From contig CAZAQL010000048.1 of the NCBI GenBank assembly GCA_964487295.1, positions 1 to 19,543 of the forward strand: 19,543 nucleotides of DNA, read 5' to 3'. The first letter of the stretch is position 1. Every line of letters begins with the position of its first letter. The position numbers were made by a program, and so were the translations under genes. This DNA is from JAPEKQ01 sp964487295. GTDB taxonomy: Bacteria; Joyebacterota; Joyebacteria; Joyebacterales; Joyebacteraceae. This document shows, piece after piece, positions 1-6,667 of the stretch. Below the pieces are notes generated by a model, which ran no database searches, was not told where the DNA came from, and saw nothing but the letters and a program-made list of their open reading frames with translations.

Positions 1-669
1 ATCACCGACGTTGTCACCGACGTTGTCCGCGATGACGGCCGGGTTCCTCGGATCGTCCTCAGGGATGTCGGCCTCGACCTTGCCGACCAGGTCGGCGGCC
101 ATGTCGGCGCCCTTCGTGAAGAGTCCGCCGCCCGAGCGGGCGAAGAGGGCGACCAGGCTCGCGCCCATCGCGTATCCGTTGACCACGACCGGCTCACGGA
201 AGATCCAGTAGACGACCACGAGGCCCAGGAGCGCCATGCTCGCGACGCTCATCCCCATGACCGAACCCGCGGAGACCGCGATACCGAGCGCGCCCCGGAC
301 TCCCCCCGTCACCGCGGCCTGGGTCGTCCGCGCGTTGGCGCGGGTCGCGATACTCATGCCGATGTAGCCGGCGAGAGCTGAGACGAAGGCGCCGATGATG
401 AACGTCAGGGACGTCTTCCAGCCCAGGGGAAGCTCCGGATTGCCCGAGAGGATGGGCGCCAGAGCGATGAGCACGGCAACGACGAGCACGAGCACCGTCA
501 CGTAGGAGTACTCGCGCTTGAGGAATGCCCGAGCTCCCTGCTGCACGGCGTGCGAGATCTGGATCATCGCCTCGGTTCCCTGATCGCTCCGGAGAACCTC
601 GCGAACGAGTACGAGCACGAAGACCAGTCCCACCAGGCTCGCTACGAGTGGAACACCTACCGCTGTCAT
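1..669 (-). CDS. hppA: Membrane-bound proton/sodium-translocating pyrophosphatase, N-terminal part (runs off left edge)
   Basis: Integral membrane pyrophosphatase that couples PPi hydrolysis to H+ or Na+ export. The first 223 codons are present and the frame is open to base 1; the full family length is about 650-800 residues, so most of the gene is outside. Hydrophobic segments lie near residues 5-22, 57-75, 87-105, 126-158 and 161-177. The family signature follows: GGGLFTKGADM (180-190), then DLVGKVEADIPEDDPRNP (193-210) and the tandem DNVGDNVGD (215-223), which supplies PPi/Mg-binding Lys and Asp residues. The ATG at 669 overlaps the pth stop (ATGA), so it is probably translationally coupled to pth. 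Residues that decide K+ dependence and the pumped ion lie beyond the window, so neither can be called. The family assignment is secure. Confidence 0.96.
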   Translation of the reverse strand, partial: MTAVGVPLVASLVGLVFVLVLVREVLRSDQGTEAMIQISHAVQQGARAFLKREYSYVTVLVLVVAVLIALAPILSGNPELPLGWKTSLTFIIGAFVSALAGYIGMSIATRANARTTQAAVTGGVRGALGIAVSAGSVMGMSVASMALLGLVVVYWIFREPVVVNGYAMGASLVALFARSGGGLFTKGADMAADLVGKVEADIPEDDPRNPAVIADNVGDNVGD

Positions 670-1253
670 GCGTCCTCCCTGTCGCCGGAGACCTTTCGGT
701 TGATCCGGTTCATGGCCGTTTCGAACCCCTCGCGGGCGATGATCTCGATGGCCGCCGTCGCGTCGCGGACCATCGCATCGGCCGTGGCGCGCTCGTCCGC
801 CTCGAAGGGCGACAGCACGTACTCGGCCTGGTCCTGTTCATCCGGGGACTCGCCGATCCCGAGCCGGAGGCGTGAAAAACCGTCCGTCCTTATCGCCTCG
901 ATGATCGACGAGAGCCCGTTGTGGCCTCCCGGACCGCCGGAGCGGCGAAGGCGCACATGCCCCAGTGGCAGATGAACGTCGTCGCAGACGACCAGAAGAT
1001 CACTCGCTTCACATTCCCACTGCTCGAGTGCATGGCGGACCGCGCGACCACTCTCATTCATGTATGTCAGCGGCAGCAGGAGGCGGACCGGTTGTCCGGA
1101 CAGCCTCCCGCTGCCAGTCGCGAAGTCGCCGCGGCCGGCAAGAAGCTCCGTCCGGAGCCTCTGCGCCAGCGCGGCGACCACGCGGAATCCCACATTGTGT
1201 CGAGTCTCGACGTACTCCGAACCGGGGTTTCCAAGACCAACGACGACTCTCAC
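666..1253 (-). CDS. pth: Peptidyl-tRNA hydrolase
   Basis: Cytosolic esterase that recycles peptidyl-tRNAs dropped from ribosomes by cutting the ester between peptide and tRNA. The 195-residue protein has the normal family length. Visible motifs are VVVGLGNPG (3-11), TRHNVG (17-22) with catalytic His19, TYMNESG (63-69) with Asn66, and VVCDDVHLPLG (88-98) with Asp91/Asp92. RSGGPGGHNGL (104-114) carries Asn112. The start is a GTG at 1253 that overlaps the stop of rplY (GTGA), and the stop overlaps the hppA start (ATGA), so rplY, pth and hppA look translationally coupled. The rplY-pth pair is a widespread arrangement. Nothing is abnormal. Confidence 0.98.
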   Translation of the reverse strand: MRVVVGLGNPGSEYVETRHNVGFRVVAALAQRLRTELLAGRGDFATGSGRLSGQPVRLLLPLTYMNESGRAVRHALEQWECEASDLLVVCDDVHLPLGHVRLRRSGGPGGHNGLSSIIEAIRTDGFSRLRLGIGESPDEQDQAEYVLSPFEADERATADAMVRDATAAIEIIAREGFETAMNRINRKVSGDREDA

Positions 1254-1936
1254 GACGCCTCTTCGGATTCCCCGGCGTCGCCATCCGCGGCGCCCCCGGC
1301 CTCTTCGGTCCCGGGCTCCTCGCCCTCGACCGCTTCGCCCTCAACGCCTTCCTCACCCTCCTCGTCAGCGACCTTGAAGATGGTCGGCTGGAGGATGTCG
1401 ACGACCGGGCGCTCCGGGTTGTCCAGGAACTCCACACTCTCATGGCTGAGCTCGGAGACGTGGATCGCGTTCCCCACATCGAGCTCGCTGACATCCACCT
1501 CGATGTTCATGGGGATGTCCCGCGGCAGACAGCGGATCTCGACCTCGCGCATCGTGTGGTCGAGGATGCCACGTCCCTCCTTGACCGCCGGGGACTCACC
1601 GACGAGCACCACGGGGACGCGCATGTGGATCGGCTTGTTCTCGGAGATCCTCTGGAAATCGACGTGGAGGATCTCCCGCGTGATCGGATCGCGAGCCATG
1701 TCTCGAATCACCGCACGGGTCATCTCGTCACCGTCGAGACCGAGCTGCACGATCACGTTTCTGCCCGAGGGGGTCGCGAGCGCCGCACGGAGCTCCGGTG
1801 CCCCGATCGAGAGGGAGAGCGTCTCTCCCTTCTCTCCGTAGAGGACCGCCGGGATGAGCCCCTGCTGGCGGGCGTGCTTGGCTCCCTGCTTCCCTGTCGC
1901 GGTGCGCGACTGCGCCGCGAGTTTCACTGTCGCCAT
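1250..1936 (-). CDS. rplY: 50S ribosomal protein L25 (Ctc/TL5 family, long form)
   Basis: Ribosomal protein of the large subunit that binds 5S rRNA. The 228-residue product is the long, CTC-type form. The N-terminal L25 beta-barrel (about 1-95) has the typical RTATGKQGAKHARQQG (11-26) and IPAVLYG (28-34) segments. A second beta domain (about 100-185) includes HVDFQRI (91-97). The C-terminus (190-228) is a low-complexity Glu/Gly/Ala acidic tail, common in this family. The ATG at 1936 is preceded by GGGAG at a 6-nt spacing. A 133-bp gap separates it from prs upstream and contains a GC-rich hairpin, described separately. It overlaps pth by four bases. Confidence 0.97.
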   Translation of the reverse strand: MATVKLAAQSRTATGKQGAKHARQQGLIPAVLYGEKGETLSLSIGAPELRAALATPSGRNVIVQLGLDGDEMTRAVIRDMARDPITREILHVDFQRISENKPIHMRVPVVLVGESPAVKEGRGILDHTMREVEIRCLPRDIPMNIEVDVSELDVGNAIHVSELSHESVEFLDNPERPVVDILQPTIFKVADEEGEEGVEGEAVEGEEPGTEEAGGAADGDAGESEEAS

Positions 1937-1970
1937 ACGTGTCTCCCAGGATTCCGACCTTCTGTTGCCC

Positions 1971-1996
1971 GAAGCGCGTCCTTACCCGCGCGCTTC
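1971..1996 (-). promoter_or_regulatory. GC-rich hairpin in the leader of rplY
   Basis: GAAGCGCG at 1971-1978 and its perfect reverse complement at 1989-1996 form an 8-bp stem around a 10-nt loop. The hairpin ends 34 nt upstream of the rplY ATG, in the 133-bp prs-rplY gap. No U-tract follows on the minus strand, so it does not look like an intrinsic terminator. A second inverted repeat (2033-2037 with 2042-2046) and the palindrome CGGGTCGACCCG (2044-2055) lie nearer the prs stop. In a GC-rich genome such stems arise easily; a regulatory or processing role is only inferred. Confidence 0.3.
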
Positions 1997-2069
1997 GAAG
2001 AGTCCCTCATCGGGTCTCTCTCTCGTTGGTCGCCGCCCGGTGGCGGGTCGACCCGACGCGGCGAACGCG

Positions 2070-3002
2070 CTAGACGAACAGCGAGCTCACCGACTTCTCT
2101 CCGTGGATCCGGTCGATCGCCTCCCCGAGCAGCTCCGCGACCGAAAGGACCTTCATCTTCCCGTTTTCGATGCCCGACAGATCGAGCGTGTTCGTCACCA
2201 CGACCTGCTCGATCAGCGAGTCGCTCAGCCTCTCCACGGCGTTGTCCGCGAAGACAGCGTGCGTTGCGGCTGCCATGATGCCGACAGCCCCGAGATTCAT
2301 GATCGCGCGCGCCGCCTCGATGAGCGTGTTCCCCGTGCTGATGATGTCGTCGATCATGATGACGTACTTGCCGTCGACGTCGCCGACGACGTTCATGACC
2401 TTCGCGGCGTCCGGTCTCGGCCGGCGCTTGTCGACGAAGCCGAGCGAGGCGCTCATGCGCTTGGCGAATGCGCGGCCCATCTTGATGCTGCCCGTGTCGG
2501 GCACCATGACCACGACATCTCCCTTCACGGACTGGTCGAAGTAGCGCAGGAGAACCGGGGCGGCGTAGATATGGTCCAGGGGGATGTCGAAGAAGCCCTG
2601 GATCTGGGGCGCGTGCAGATCCATCGTCAGCACCCGGTCCGCTCCCGCCTCCGTCAGTAGATTGGCCACGAGCTTCGCGGTGATCGCCACGCGCGGCCTG
2701 TCCTTCCGGTCCTGGCGAGCGTAGCCGAAGTACGGGATGACCGCCGTGATCCTCCGCGCGGACGCGCGCTTGAGCGCGTCCAGCATGATCAGAAGCTCGA
2801 GGAGGTTCTCCGCCGGCGGCCCCGTCGGCTGCACGACGAACGCGTCCACGCCGCGGACGTTCTCGGAGATGCTGACCTGGATCTCCCCGTCCTTGAAGCG
2901 GTTGACGATCGCGTCACCGAGACTGATGTCCAGGTAGTCCGCGATCTCGTGGGCGAGCGCTCTGTTCGCGTTGCCGGTGAAAAGCCTGAGCTCGTCCGCC
3001 AT
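2070..3002 (-). CDS. prs: Ribose-phosphate pyrophosphokinase (PRPP synthetase)
   Basis: Makes PRPP from ribose 5-phosphate and ATP, feeding nucleotide, His/Trp, NAD and here possibly polyprenyl-phosphoribose synthesis. The 310 residues match bacterial family length. Motifs in order: RLFTGNANRALA (6-17), RFKDGEIQVSISENVRG (35-51), QPTGPPAENL (58-67), YFGYARQDRKDRPR (91-104), MDLHAPQIQGFFDIP (127-141), flexible loop VDKRRPRP (190-197) and the PRPP loop IDDIISTGNT (217-226). Two positions are atypical: VPDTGS (167-172) where E. coli Prs has a P-D-x-G-G segment, and Ser222 where E. coli has a third Asp in the PRPP loop. The ATG at 3002 has GGGAGG 6 nt upstream. It lies 77 bp downstream of the tRNA-Gln gene. 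Confidence 0.97.
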   Translation of the reverse strand: MADELRLFTGNANRALAHEIADYLDISLGDAIVNRFKDGEIQVSISENVRGVDAFVVQPTGPPAENLLELLIMLDALKRASARRITAVIPYFGYARQDRKDRPRVAITAKLVANLLTEAGADRVLTMDLHAPQIQGFFDIPLDHIYAAPVLLRYFDQSVKGDVVVMVPDTGSIKMGRAFAKRMSASLGFVDKRRPRPDAAKVMNVVGDVDGKYVIMIDDIISTGNTLIEAARAIMNLGAVGIMAAATHAVFADNAVERLSDSLIEQVVVTNTLDLSGIENGKMKVLSVAELLGEAIDRIHGEKSVSSLFV

Positions 3003-3079
3003 CAGCCGCCTCCCGTTGAATCACCGTTTCAGCGCGCTGTCCGTTTCCGTCGAAACCCGCGCCGCCCCAGGCCGCTTAC

Positions 3080-3153
3080 TGGCTGGGGCGGGAGGATTCG
3101 AACCTCCGATGCGGGATCCAAAGTCCCGTGTCTTGCCACTTGACGACGCCCCA
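3080..3153 (-). tRNA. tRNA-Gln (anticodon UUG)
   Basis: A complete 74-nt cloverleaf including an encoded 3' CCA (3080-3082). The acceptor stem TGGGGCG (3153-3147) pairs with CGCCCCA (3090-3084), with G as discriminator base. The D stem is GTC/GAC. The anticodon stem CGGGA/TCCCG encloses loop CTTTGGA, giving anticodon TTG at 3121-3119. The T arm is GGAGG-TTCGAAT-CCTCC. All four stems pair perfectly. It reads CAA and, by wobble, CAG. It lies between spoVG and prs on the same strand with no visible terminator on either side, so it is probably cut out of a longer mRNA. Confidence 0.97.
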
Positions 3154-3184
3154 GCTCACCGACGTCGGCCGGCCGCGGCCCGGA

Positions 3185-3199
3185 CGGGCGCCACGCCCG
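3185..3199 (-). other. Short GC-rich hairpin just downstream of spoVG
   Basis: CGGGCG (3185-3190), a 3-nt loop and CGCCCG (3194-3199) give a perfect 6-bp stem starting 10 nt after the spoVG stop codon, between spoVG and tRNA-Gln. No U-run follows on the minus strand. It may stabilise or process the mRNA 3' end, but intrinsic termination is not supported. Confidence 0.25.
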
Positions 3200-3208
3200 C
3201 CGTGGACG

Positions 3209-3538
3209 TCAGTCCTCCAGCTCCTCCGCGAGCACGAGCTCGCGCTCCGGGATCCCCGTCCGGTTCTCGCCGTCCGTCCCCGCGATCTCGAGCTGGCGCT
3301 CGTACTCGTCGAGAACCGCCTTCTCGATCATGTCGCGGGTCTCGTTGTTGATCGGATGCGCGATGTCCCGGAACTCACCGTCTTTGCGGCGCCGACTCGG
3401 CATTGCGACGAAGAGCCCGGTGTTGCCCTCGATGACCTTGAGCCCCCTGACGACGAACGCGTCGTCAAAGGTGATGCTGACGAACGCCTTGAGCCGGTCC
3501 TCGGAGCGCAGCGTCAGACGGACCTCAGTAATCTGCAT
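3209..3538 (-). CDS. spoVG: SpoVG family RNA/DNA-binding regulatory protein
   Basis: Small nucleic-acid-binding protein found in sporulating and many non-sporulating bacteria; its presence does not imply sporulation. The 109-residue product begins MQITEVRLTL, the canonical N-terminus. It continues with DRLKAFVSITFDDAFVVRGL (14-33), GNTGLFVAMPSRR (38-50), DIAHPIN (58-64) and the helix ETRDMIEKAVLDEYER (66-81). A charged tail (85-109) follows. The frame stays open for 73 codons upstream, but the ATG at 3538 is preferred: it matches the family N-terminus and has GGCGGTGAG just upstream. It follows ispE by about 70 bp in a probable ispE-spoVG-tRNA-prs unit. Its target in this organism is unknown. 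Confidence 0.95.
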   Translation of the reverse strand: MQITEVRLTLRSEDRLKAFVSITFDDAFVVRGLKVIEGNTGLFVAMPSRRRKDGEFRDIAHPINNETRDMIEKAVLDEYERQLEIAGTDGENRTGIPERELVLAEELED

Positions 3539-3609
3539 GCGTCTCACCGCCCTTTGCCTGGAAAAGGGACAAGATCGCATCCGGGGCACACTCTCCACTG
3601 CGCCGCCGC

Positions 3610-4509
3610 TCACGCAGAGCGGCGCTCCTTTGCGCCCTCGACCCGACACCCGGAGTCGATCGGCTCCACCACATGTATGTTCCAGCCGGGCTCGTCCGCC
3701 GCGCGGACGGCCTCGGCGATGTGCTCCGCGTCCTCCCTGCTTCGAGCCAGACCGCATACGGTCGGCCCGCTGCCGGACATGAATGCGACGAGCGAGCCCG
3801 CTTCGAGCAGGGCCCGACGAACCGCCGCCACGTCAGGACAGCATGACACAACGCCAGGCTCGAGGTCGTTCCGACACGCCCGCGCGAGCGTGTCCACGTC
3901 CCCTTCCTGGATAGCTGAACAATTGAGTCTAGTGAACAGCCGGCCAGCTGTCAACCCGATTCTGAGGGCCTCGTAGGCCTGGCGCGCCGAGACGGGGACC
4001 GGGGGGGTCACCAGAACGAGCGCGAAGCCCCGAAGCGGCGGAATCGGCTCCAGAATCTCGCCTCGTCCCTCACCCCGCGCCGTGCCGCCTCTCAGCATGA
4101 ACGGCACGTCTGAGCCGAGTCGAAGCGCGAGCCTCGCGAGCGCCGCGTCGTCCAGATCGAGTCCCAGGAGCTCGCGCATGCCGACCAGGACGGCTGCCGC
4201 GTCCGCGCTGCCGCCGCCGAGGCCCGCGGCCACAGGGATCCGCTTGACGATGTGAATGGAGACCGGATCGCAGCCCGACGCCGCAAGCATGGCGTCGGCC
4301 GCCTTCCAGGCGAGGTTACGGGAGTCGGTCGGCACCGGAAACCCCTCAGCCGTCAGACACGTGCCGGCCGGGCTCGGCGTCAGGACGACCGTGTCGCTGA
4401 GGCTGACGCTTTGGAAGAGGGTCTCGATGTCGTGGTAGCCGTCCGGGCGCCTGCGCACGACGCGCAGTCCGAGGTTGACCTTGGCGAAGGCGCTGACGCT
4501 GGCCCGCAT
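3610..4509 (-). CDS. ispE: 4-diphosphocytidyl-2-C-methyl-D-erythritol kinase
   Basis: GHMP-family kinase of the MEP (non-mevalonate) pathway. It phosphorylates CDP-methylerythritol on its 2-hydroxyl using ATP, towards isopentenyl diphosphate. The 299 residues match the usual length. The N-terminal FAKVNLGL (8-15) holds Lys10 and Asn12, DGYHDIETLFQSV (23-35) is the substrate segment, and PVAAGLGGGSADAA (92-105) is the GHMP ATP-binding loop. GSDVPF (132-137) carries the catalytic Asp134, and FMSGSGPTVCGL (243-254) is the C-terminal glycine motif. The ATG at 4509 has GGGGAGG 5 nt upstream. It lies 18 bp after the UbiA-family gene, whose lipid substrate depends on this pathway. Confidence 0.97.
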   Translation of the reverse strand: MRASVSAFAKVNLGLRVVRRRPDGYHDIETLFQSVSLSDTVVLTPSPAGTCLTAEGFPVPTDSRNLAWKAADAMLAASGCDPVSIHIVKRIPVAAGLGGGSADAAAVLVGMRELLGLDLDDAALARLALRLGSDVPFMLRGGTARGEGRGEILEPIPPLRGFALVLVTPPVPVSARQAYEALRIGLTAGRLFTRLNCSAIQEGDVDTLARACRNDLEPGVVSCCPDVAAVRRALLEAGSLVAFMSGSGPTVCGLARSREDAEHIAEAVRAADEPGWNIHVVEPIDSGCRVEGAKERRSA

Positions 4510-4527
4510 GCGAACCTCCCCGCGACG

Positions 4528-5436
4528 TCAGGCTGCCGGCGGCGCCTGCGAGTAGAGTACCCACACGACGACGCCGACCCAGAGGAGGATGTTGAGGACA
4601 AGCGGCACGTCCGTCACGAGGATCCTCGAGGGCCTCCCCCCCCGCCCGCCCGCGACCATCAGGTAGAGGTAGCGGAAGAGCCCGTAGACGACGAAAGGCA
4701 CAGTATAGACCAGATTGGTGTCTCCGACCTTCGCGACGGTTCCGGGCCAGATCGTGTAGATCGCGTACGACACGATCGTCGCTGCGGTCACGATCCCGAT
4801 GAGAGCATCGACCAGTCCCTGGGGGTAGTGCTCGAGTGTCGTGCGGTGGTCACCCGCGGCTTCGCCGAGCGTCATGACCTCCGCACGTCGCTTCCCGAGA
4901 CCCAGGAAGAGCGCAAGAAAGAACGTGCAGACCAGAAGCCACGGCGAAAGCTGGGTGTCGGGCTCGACACCCCGGAGAACCTCGACGCTGGCGACCGCGC
5001 GCAGCACGAACCCGATGGCGATGGCCATCACGTCGAGGATCACCATTCGCCGAAGGGCGAAGCTGTAGAGGAGATTGAGAGCGAGGAACCCGACGCTCGT
5101 GTGACCGAAACTCGGATGGATCGTGTAGGACCACACGATTCCGCCCGCTGCGGAGATGACGGCGACACCACCGGCCAGCCCGATCGGCAGCGCCCCCGAT
5201 GCTATGGGACGAGTGCGTTTCTGTGGATGGCGCCTGTCCTTCTCGACATCGACGATGTCGTTGAGTGCGTAGACCGCGCCCGACAACAGGCAGAAGATGA
5301 CGGCGCCGGAGACGGCCAGTCGCACCAGGGCGGCGTCCCCAAGTCCTCCGGCGAAGATGAGGCCCGCGAAGAGCACGGCGTTCTTGGTCCACTGGTGCGG
5401 ACGAAGGGTCGTGACGAGACCGGTCACGAGCGACAT
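4528..5436 (-). CDS. UbiA-family prenyltransferase, probable polyprenyl-phosphate phosphoribosyltransferase (DPPR synthase-like)
   Basis: Integral membrane protein of 302 residues with about eight or nine hydrophobic segments. The first Asp-rich motif is NDIVDVEKDRRHP (59-71) followed by KRTRPIASG (73-81). This matches my memory of actinobacterial decaprenyl-phosphate 5-phosphoribosyltransferase (Rv3806c type) better than ubiquinone, menaquinone or heme prenyltransferases. The N-terminal LRPHQWTKN (11-19) is also typical. The second motif region is YSFALRRMVILDVM (124-137) with Asp135, then GKRRAE (181-186). Inferred reaction: polyprenyl phosphate + PRPP to polyprenyl-phosphoribose 5-phosphate + PPi. 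No epimerase (DprE1/DprE2-like) or arabinosyltransferase is visible here, so the end product is unknown. It sits between udk and ispE. The UbiA family is secure; exact substrates are less so. Confidence 0.85.
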   Translation of the reverse strand: MSLVTGLVTTLRPHQWTKNAVLFAGLIFAGGLGDAALVRLAVSGAVIFCLLSGAVYALNDIVDVEKDRRHPQKRTRPIASGALPIGLAGGVAVISAAGGIVWSYTIHPSFGHTSVGFLALNLLYSFALRRMVILDVMAIAIGFVLRAVASVEVLRGVEPDTQLSPWLLVCTFFLALFLGLGKRRAEVMTLGEAAGDHRTTLEHYPQGLVDALIGIVTAATIVSYAIYTIWPGTVAKVGDTNLVYTVPFVVYGLFRYLYLMVAGGRGGRPSRILVTDVPLVLNILLWVGVVVWVLYSQAPPAA

Positions 5437-5446
5437 GGTCCCTCCC

Positions 5447-6061
5447 CTAGGTCAGGATGTCCCTGAGCTTCGTGACGATGAGGTCGACGGCCACGACGTT
5501 CTTGCCGCCCTCCGGAATGATGACATCGGCGTAGCGCTTGCTCGGTTCGACGAACTGCAGGTGCATCGGCCGTACCGTTTGGAGATACTGCTCGATCACC
5601 TGTTCGGCGGTCCGTCCCCGGCGAACCATGTCGCGCCTGAGCCGGCGGATGAAGCGTTCGTCCGCGTCCGTGTCGACGTAGAGCTTGATGTCGAGCATGG
5701 CGCGGATCTCCTCGACCGCAAGCACGAGTATCCCCTCGACCAGGATGATGCGCGTCGGCCTGACCGTGAGCGTCTCGGACCTGCGGGTGTGCGTCTCGTA
5801 GTCGTAGAGCGGTTTCTCGATCGCCCGGCCAGCCTTGAGCTCACAAAGATGATCGAGCATCAACGCGTTCTCGAAGGCGTCCGGGTGGTCGTAGTTGATC
5901 CGCGTCCGCTGCTCGAAGGGCATATGGCTGCGGTCGATGTAGTAGGAGTCGTGGTGTATCGTCGCCACGCCGGCTCCGGGAAAGTGCTTGAGGACCTCCT
6001 TCGCGACGGTCGTCTTCCCCGAACCGGTGCCTCCTGCGATACCGATGATGACGGGTTCCAA
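5447..6061 (-). CDS. udk: Uridine kinase (uridine/cytidine salvage)
   Basis: Cytosolic P-loop kinase that phosphorylates uridine and cytidine to UMP and CMP. The 204 residues match the family. Seen: Walker A GGTGSGKTT (10-18), HHDSYY (36-41), NYDHPDAF (57-64), KPLYDYETHTR (83-93), VEGILVL (108-114) and a lid-type Arg-rich segment RRLRRDMVRRGR (139-150). The ending PEGGKN (183-188) near the C-terminus is also typical. The start is a TTG at 6061 immediately after the gmhA stop (TGA-TTG), with GGGAGG about 6 nt upstream. This suggests coupled translation with gmhA. Close relatives include phosphoribulokinase, but length and motifs favour udk. Confidence 0.95.
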   Translation of the reverse strand: MEPVIIGIAGGTGSGKTTVAKEVLKHFPGAGVATIHHDSYYIDRSHMPFEQRTRINYDHPDAFENALMLDHLCELKAGRAIEKPLYDYETHTRRSETLTVRPTRIILVEGILVLAVEEIRAMLDIKLYVDTDADERFIRRLRRDMVRRGRTAEQVIEQYLQTVRPMHLQFVEPSKRYADVIIPEGGKNVVAVDLIVTKLRDILT

Positions 6062-6661
6062 TCAGCCCTCCCGTGGGAACATCTCCGCCTCGACGATCTG
6101 GCAGATCGCGTGTCCGACGGCGATCTGCGCCTCCTGGATGTGCTGCGTTCCGGTCACAGCGACCTCGATGGTCACGTCGCTCAGATCCGCCATGGGCCCC
6201 CCTCGTCCTCCGATCAGAGAGACCGTGGTGAGCCCGCGGGAGCGGGCCGCCTCAAGCGCCCGGACCACGTTGGGCGAAGAGCCGCTCGTCGAGATCCCCA
6301 CGAGCACGTCGCCCGTGCTCCCCAGCGCCTCGACCTGCCGCGCAAAGACCGCCTCGTATCCGAAGTCGTTCGCGACCGCCGTGAGCACGGACGCGTTGAC
6401 CGTCAGAGCCAGCGCGGGAAGGCCGGGACGGTCGAGCCGGAGGCGCCCGGCCAGCTCGGCCGCGAGGTGCTGCGCGTCGGCCGCGCTCCCGCCGTTGCCG
6501 CAGAACAGGATCTTCCCGCCCGCGCGCAGTGACTCCAGCATGAGAGCGGCGACTCGCCCGGCGGCTCCGGGCAGGGCACGTCTCGCGACCCCCACGGCCT
6601 CGACGCTGGCATCGAGGATGCGGGCCGCCTCCTTCTCAAAGCGCTTCGCGTCTGATGTCAT
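6062..6661 (-). CDS. gmhA: Phosphoheptose isomerase (sedoheptulose-7-phosphate isomerase), SIS domain
   Basis: Converts sedoheptulose 7-phosphate to D-glycero-D-manno-heptose 7-phosphate, the first step to ADP- or GDP-heptose for LPS core or other glycans. The 199-residue SIS-domain protein shows CGNGGSAADAQHLAAEL (54-70), NDFGYEAVFARQV (98-110), STSGSSPNVV (124-133) and IQEAQIAVGH (175-184). The metal ligands expected for GmhA are present at family spacing (His65, Glu69, Gln176, His184), which argues for an active isomerase rather than the DiaA-type replication regulator of the same fold. The ATG at 6661 is 6 bp after the rmlD stop. Other heptose-pathway genes (hldE/hddA, gmhB, hddC) are not in the window. 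Confidence 0.92.
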   Translation of the reverse strand: MTSDAKRFEKEAARILDASVEAVGVARRALPGAAGRVAALMLESLRAGGKILFCGNGGSAADAQHLAAELAGRLRLDRPGLPALALTVNASVLTAVANDFGYEAVFARQVEALGSTGDVLVGISTSGSSPNVVRALEAARSRGLTTVSLIGGRGGPMADLSDVTIEVAVTGTQHIQEAQIAVGHAICQIVEAEMFPREG

Positions 6662-6667
6662 CCGGTC

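Noticed and set aside
1924..2010. A 28-residue leader peptide before rplY
   Set aside because: It has an ATG and a weak purine-rich stretch upstream, but no regulatory codon run and no conservation evidence. I kept it only as a remark on the leader.
3185..3199. Intrinsic terminator after spoVG
   Set aside because: The stem is GC-rich but no U-run follows on the minus strand, and the transcript probably continues into tRNA-Gln.
3209..3757. A 182-residue version of SpoVG using an upstream start
   Set aside because: The added 73 residues are Arg/Gly-rich and overlap the end of ispE. Family homology and the ribosome binding site place the start at 3538.
965..6532. Long plus-strand frames at 965-2278, 4252-5466 and 5297-6532
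   Set aside because: They lie opposite pth/rplY/prs, ispE/UbiA and udk/gmhA, span real gene boundaries, and show Arg-rich shadow composition without recognisable domains.
6062..6661. DiaA-like replication regulator instead of GmhA
   Set aside because: The four metal-binding residues expected for phosphoheptose isomerase (His65, Glu69, Gln176, His184) are all present and it lies in a sugar-nucleotide cluster.
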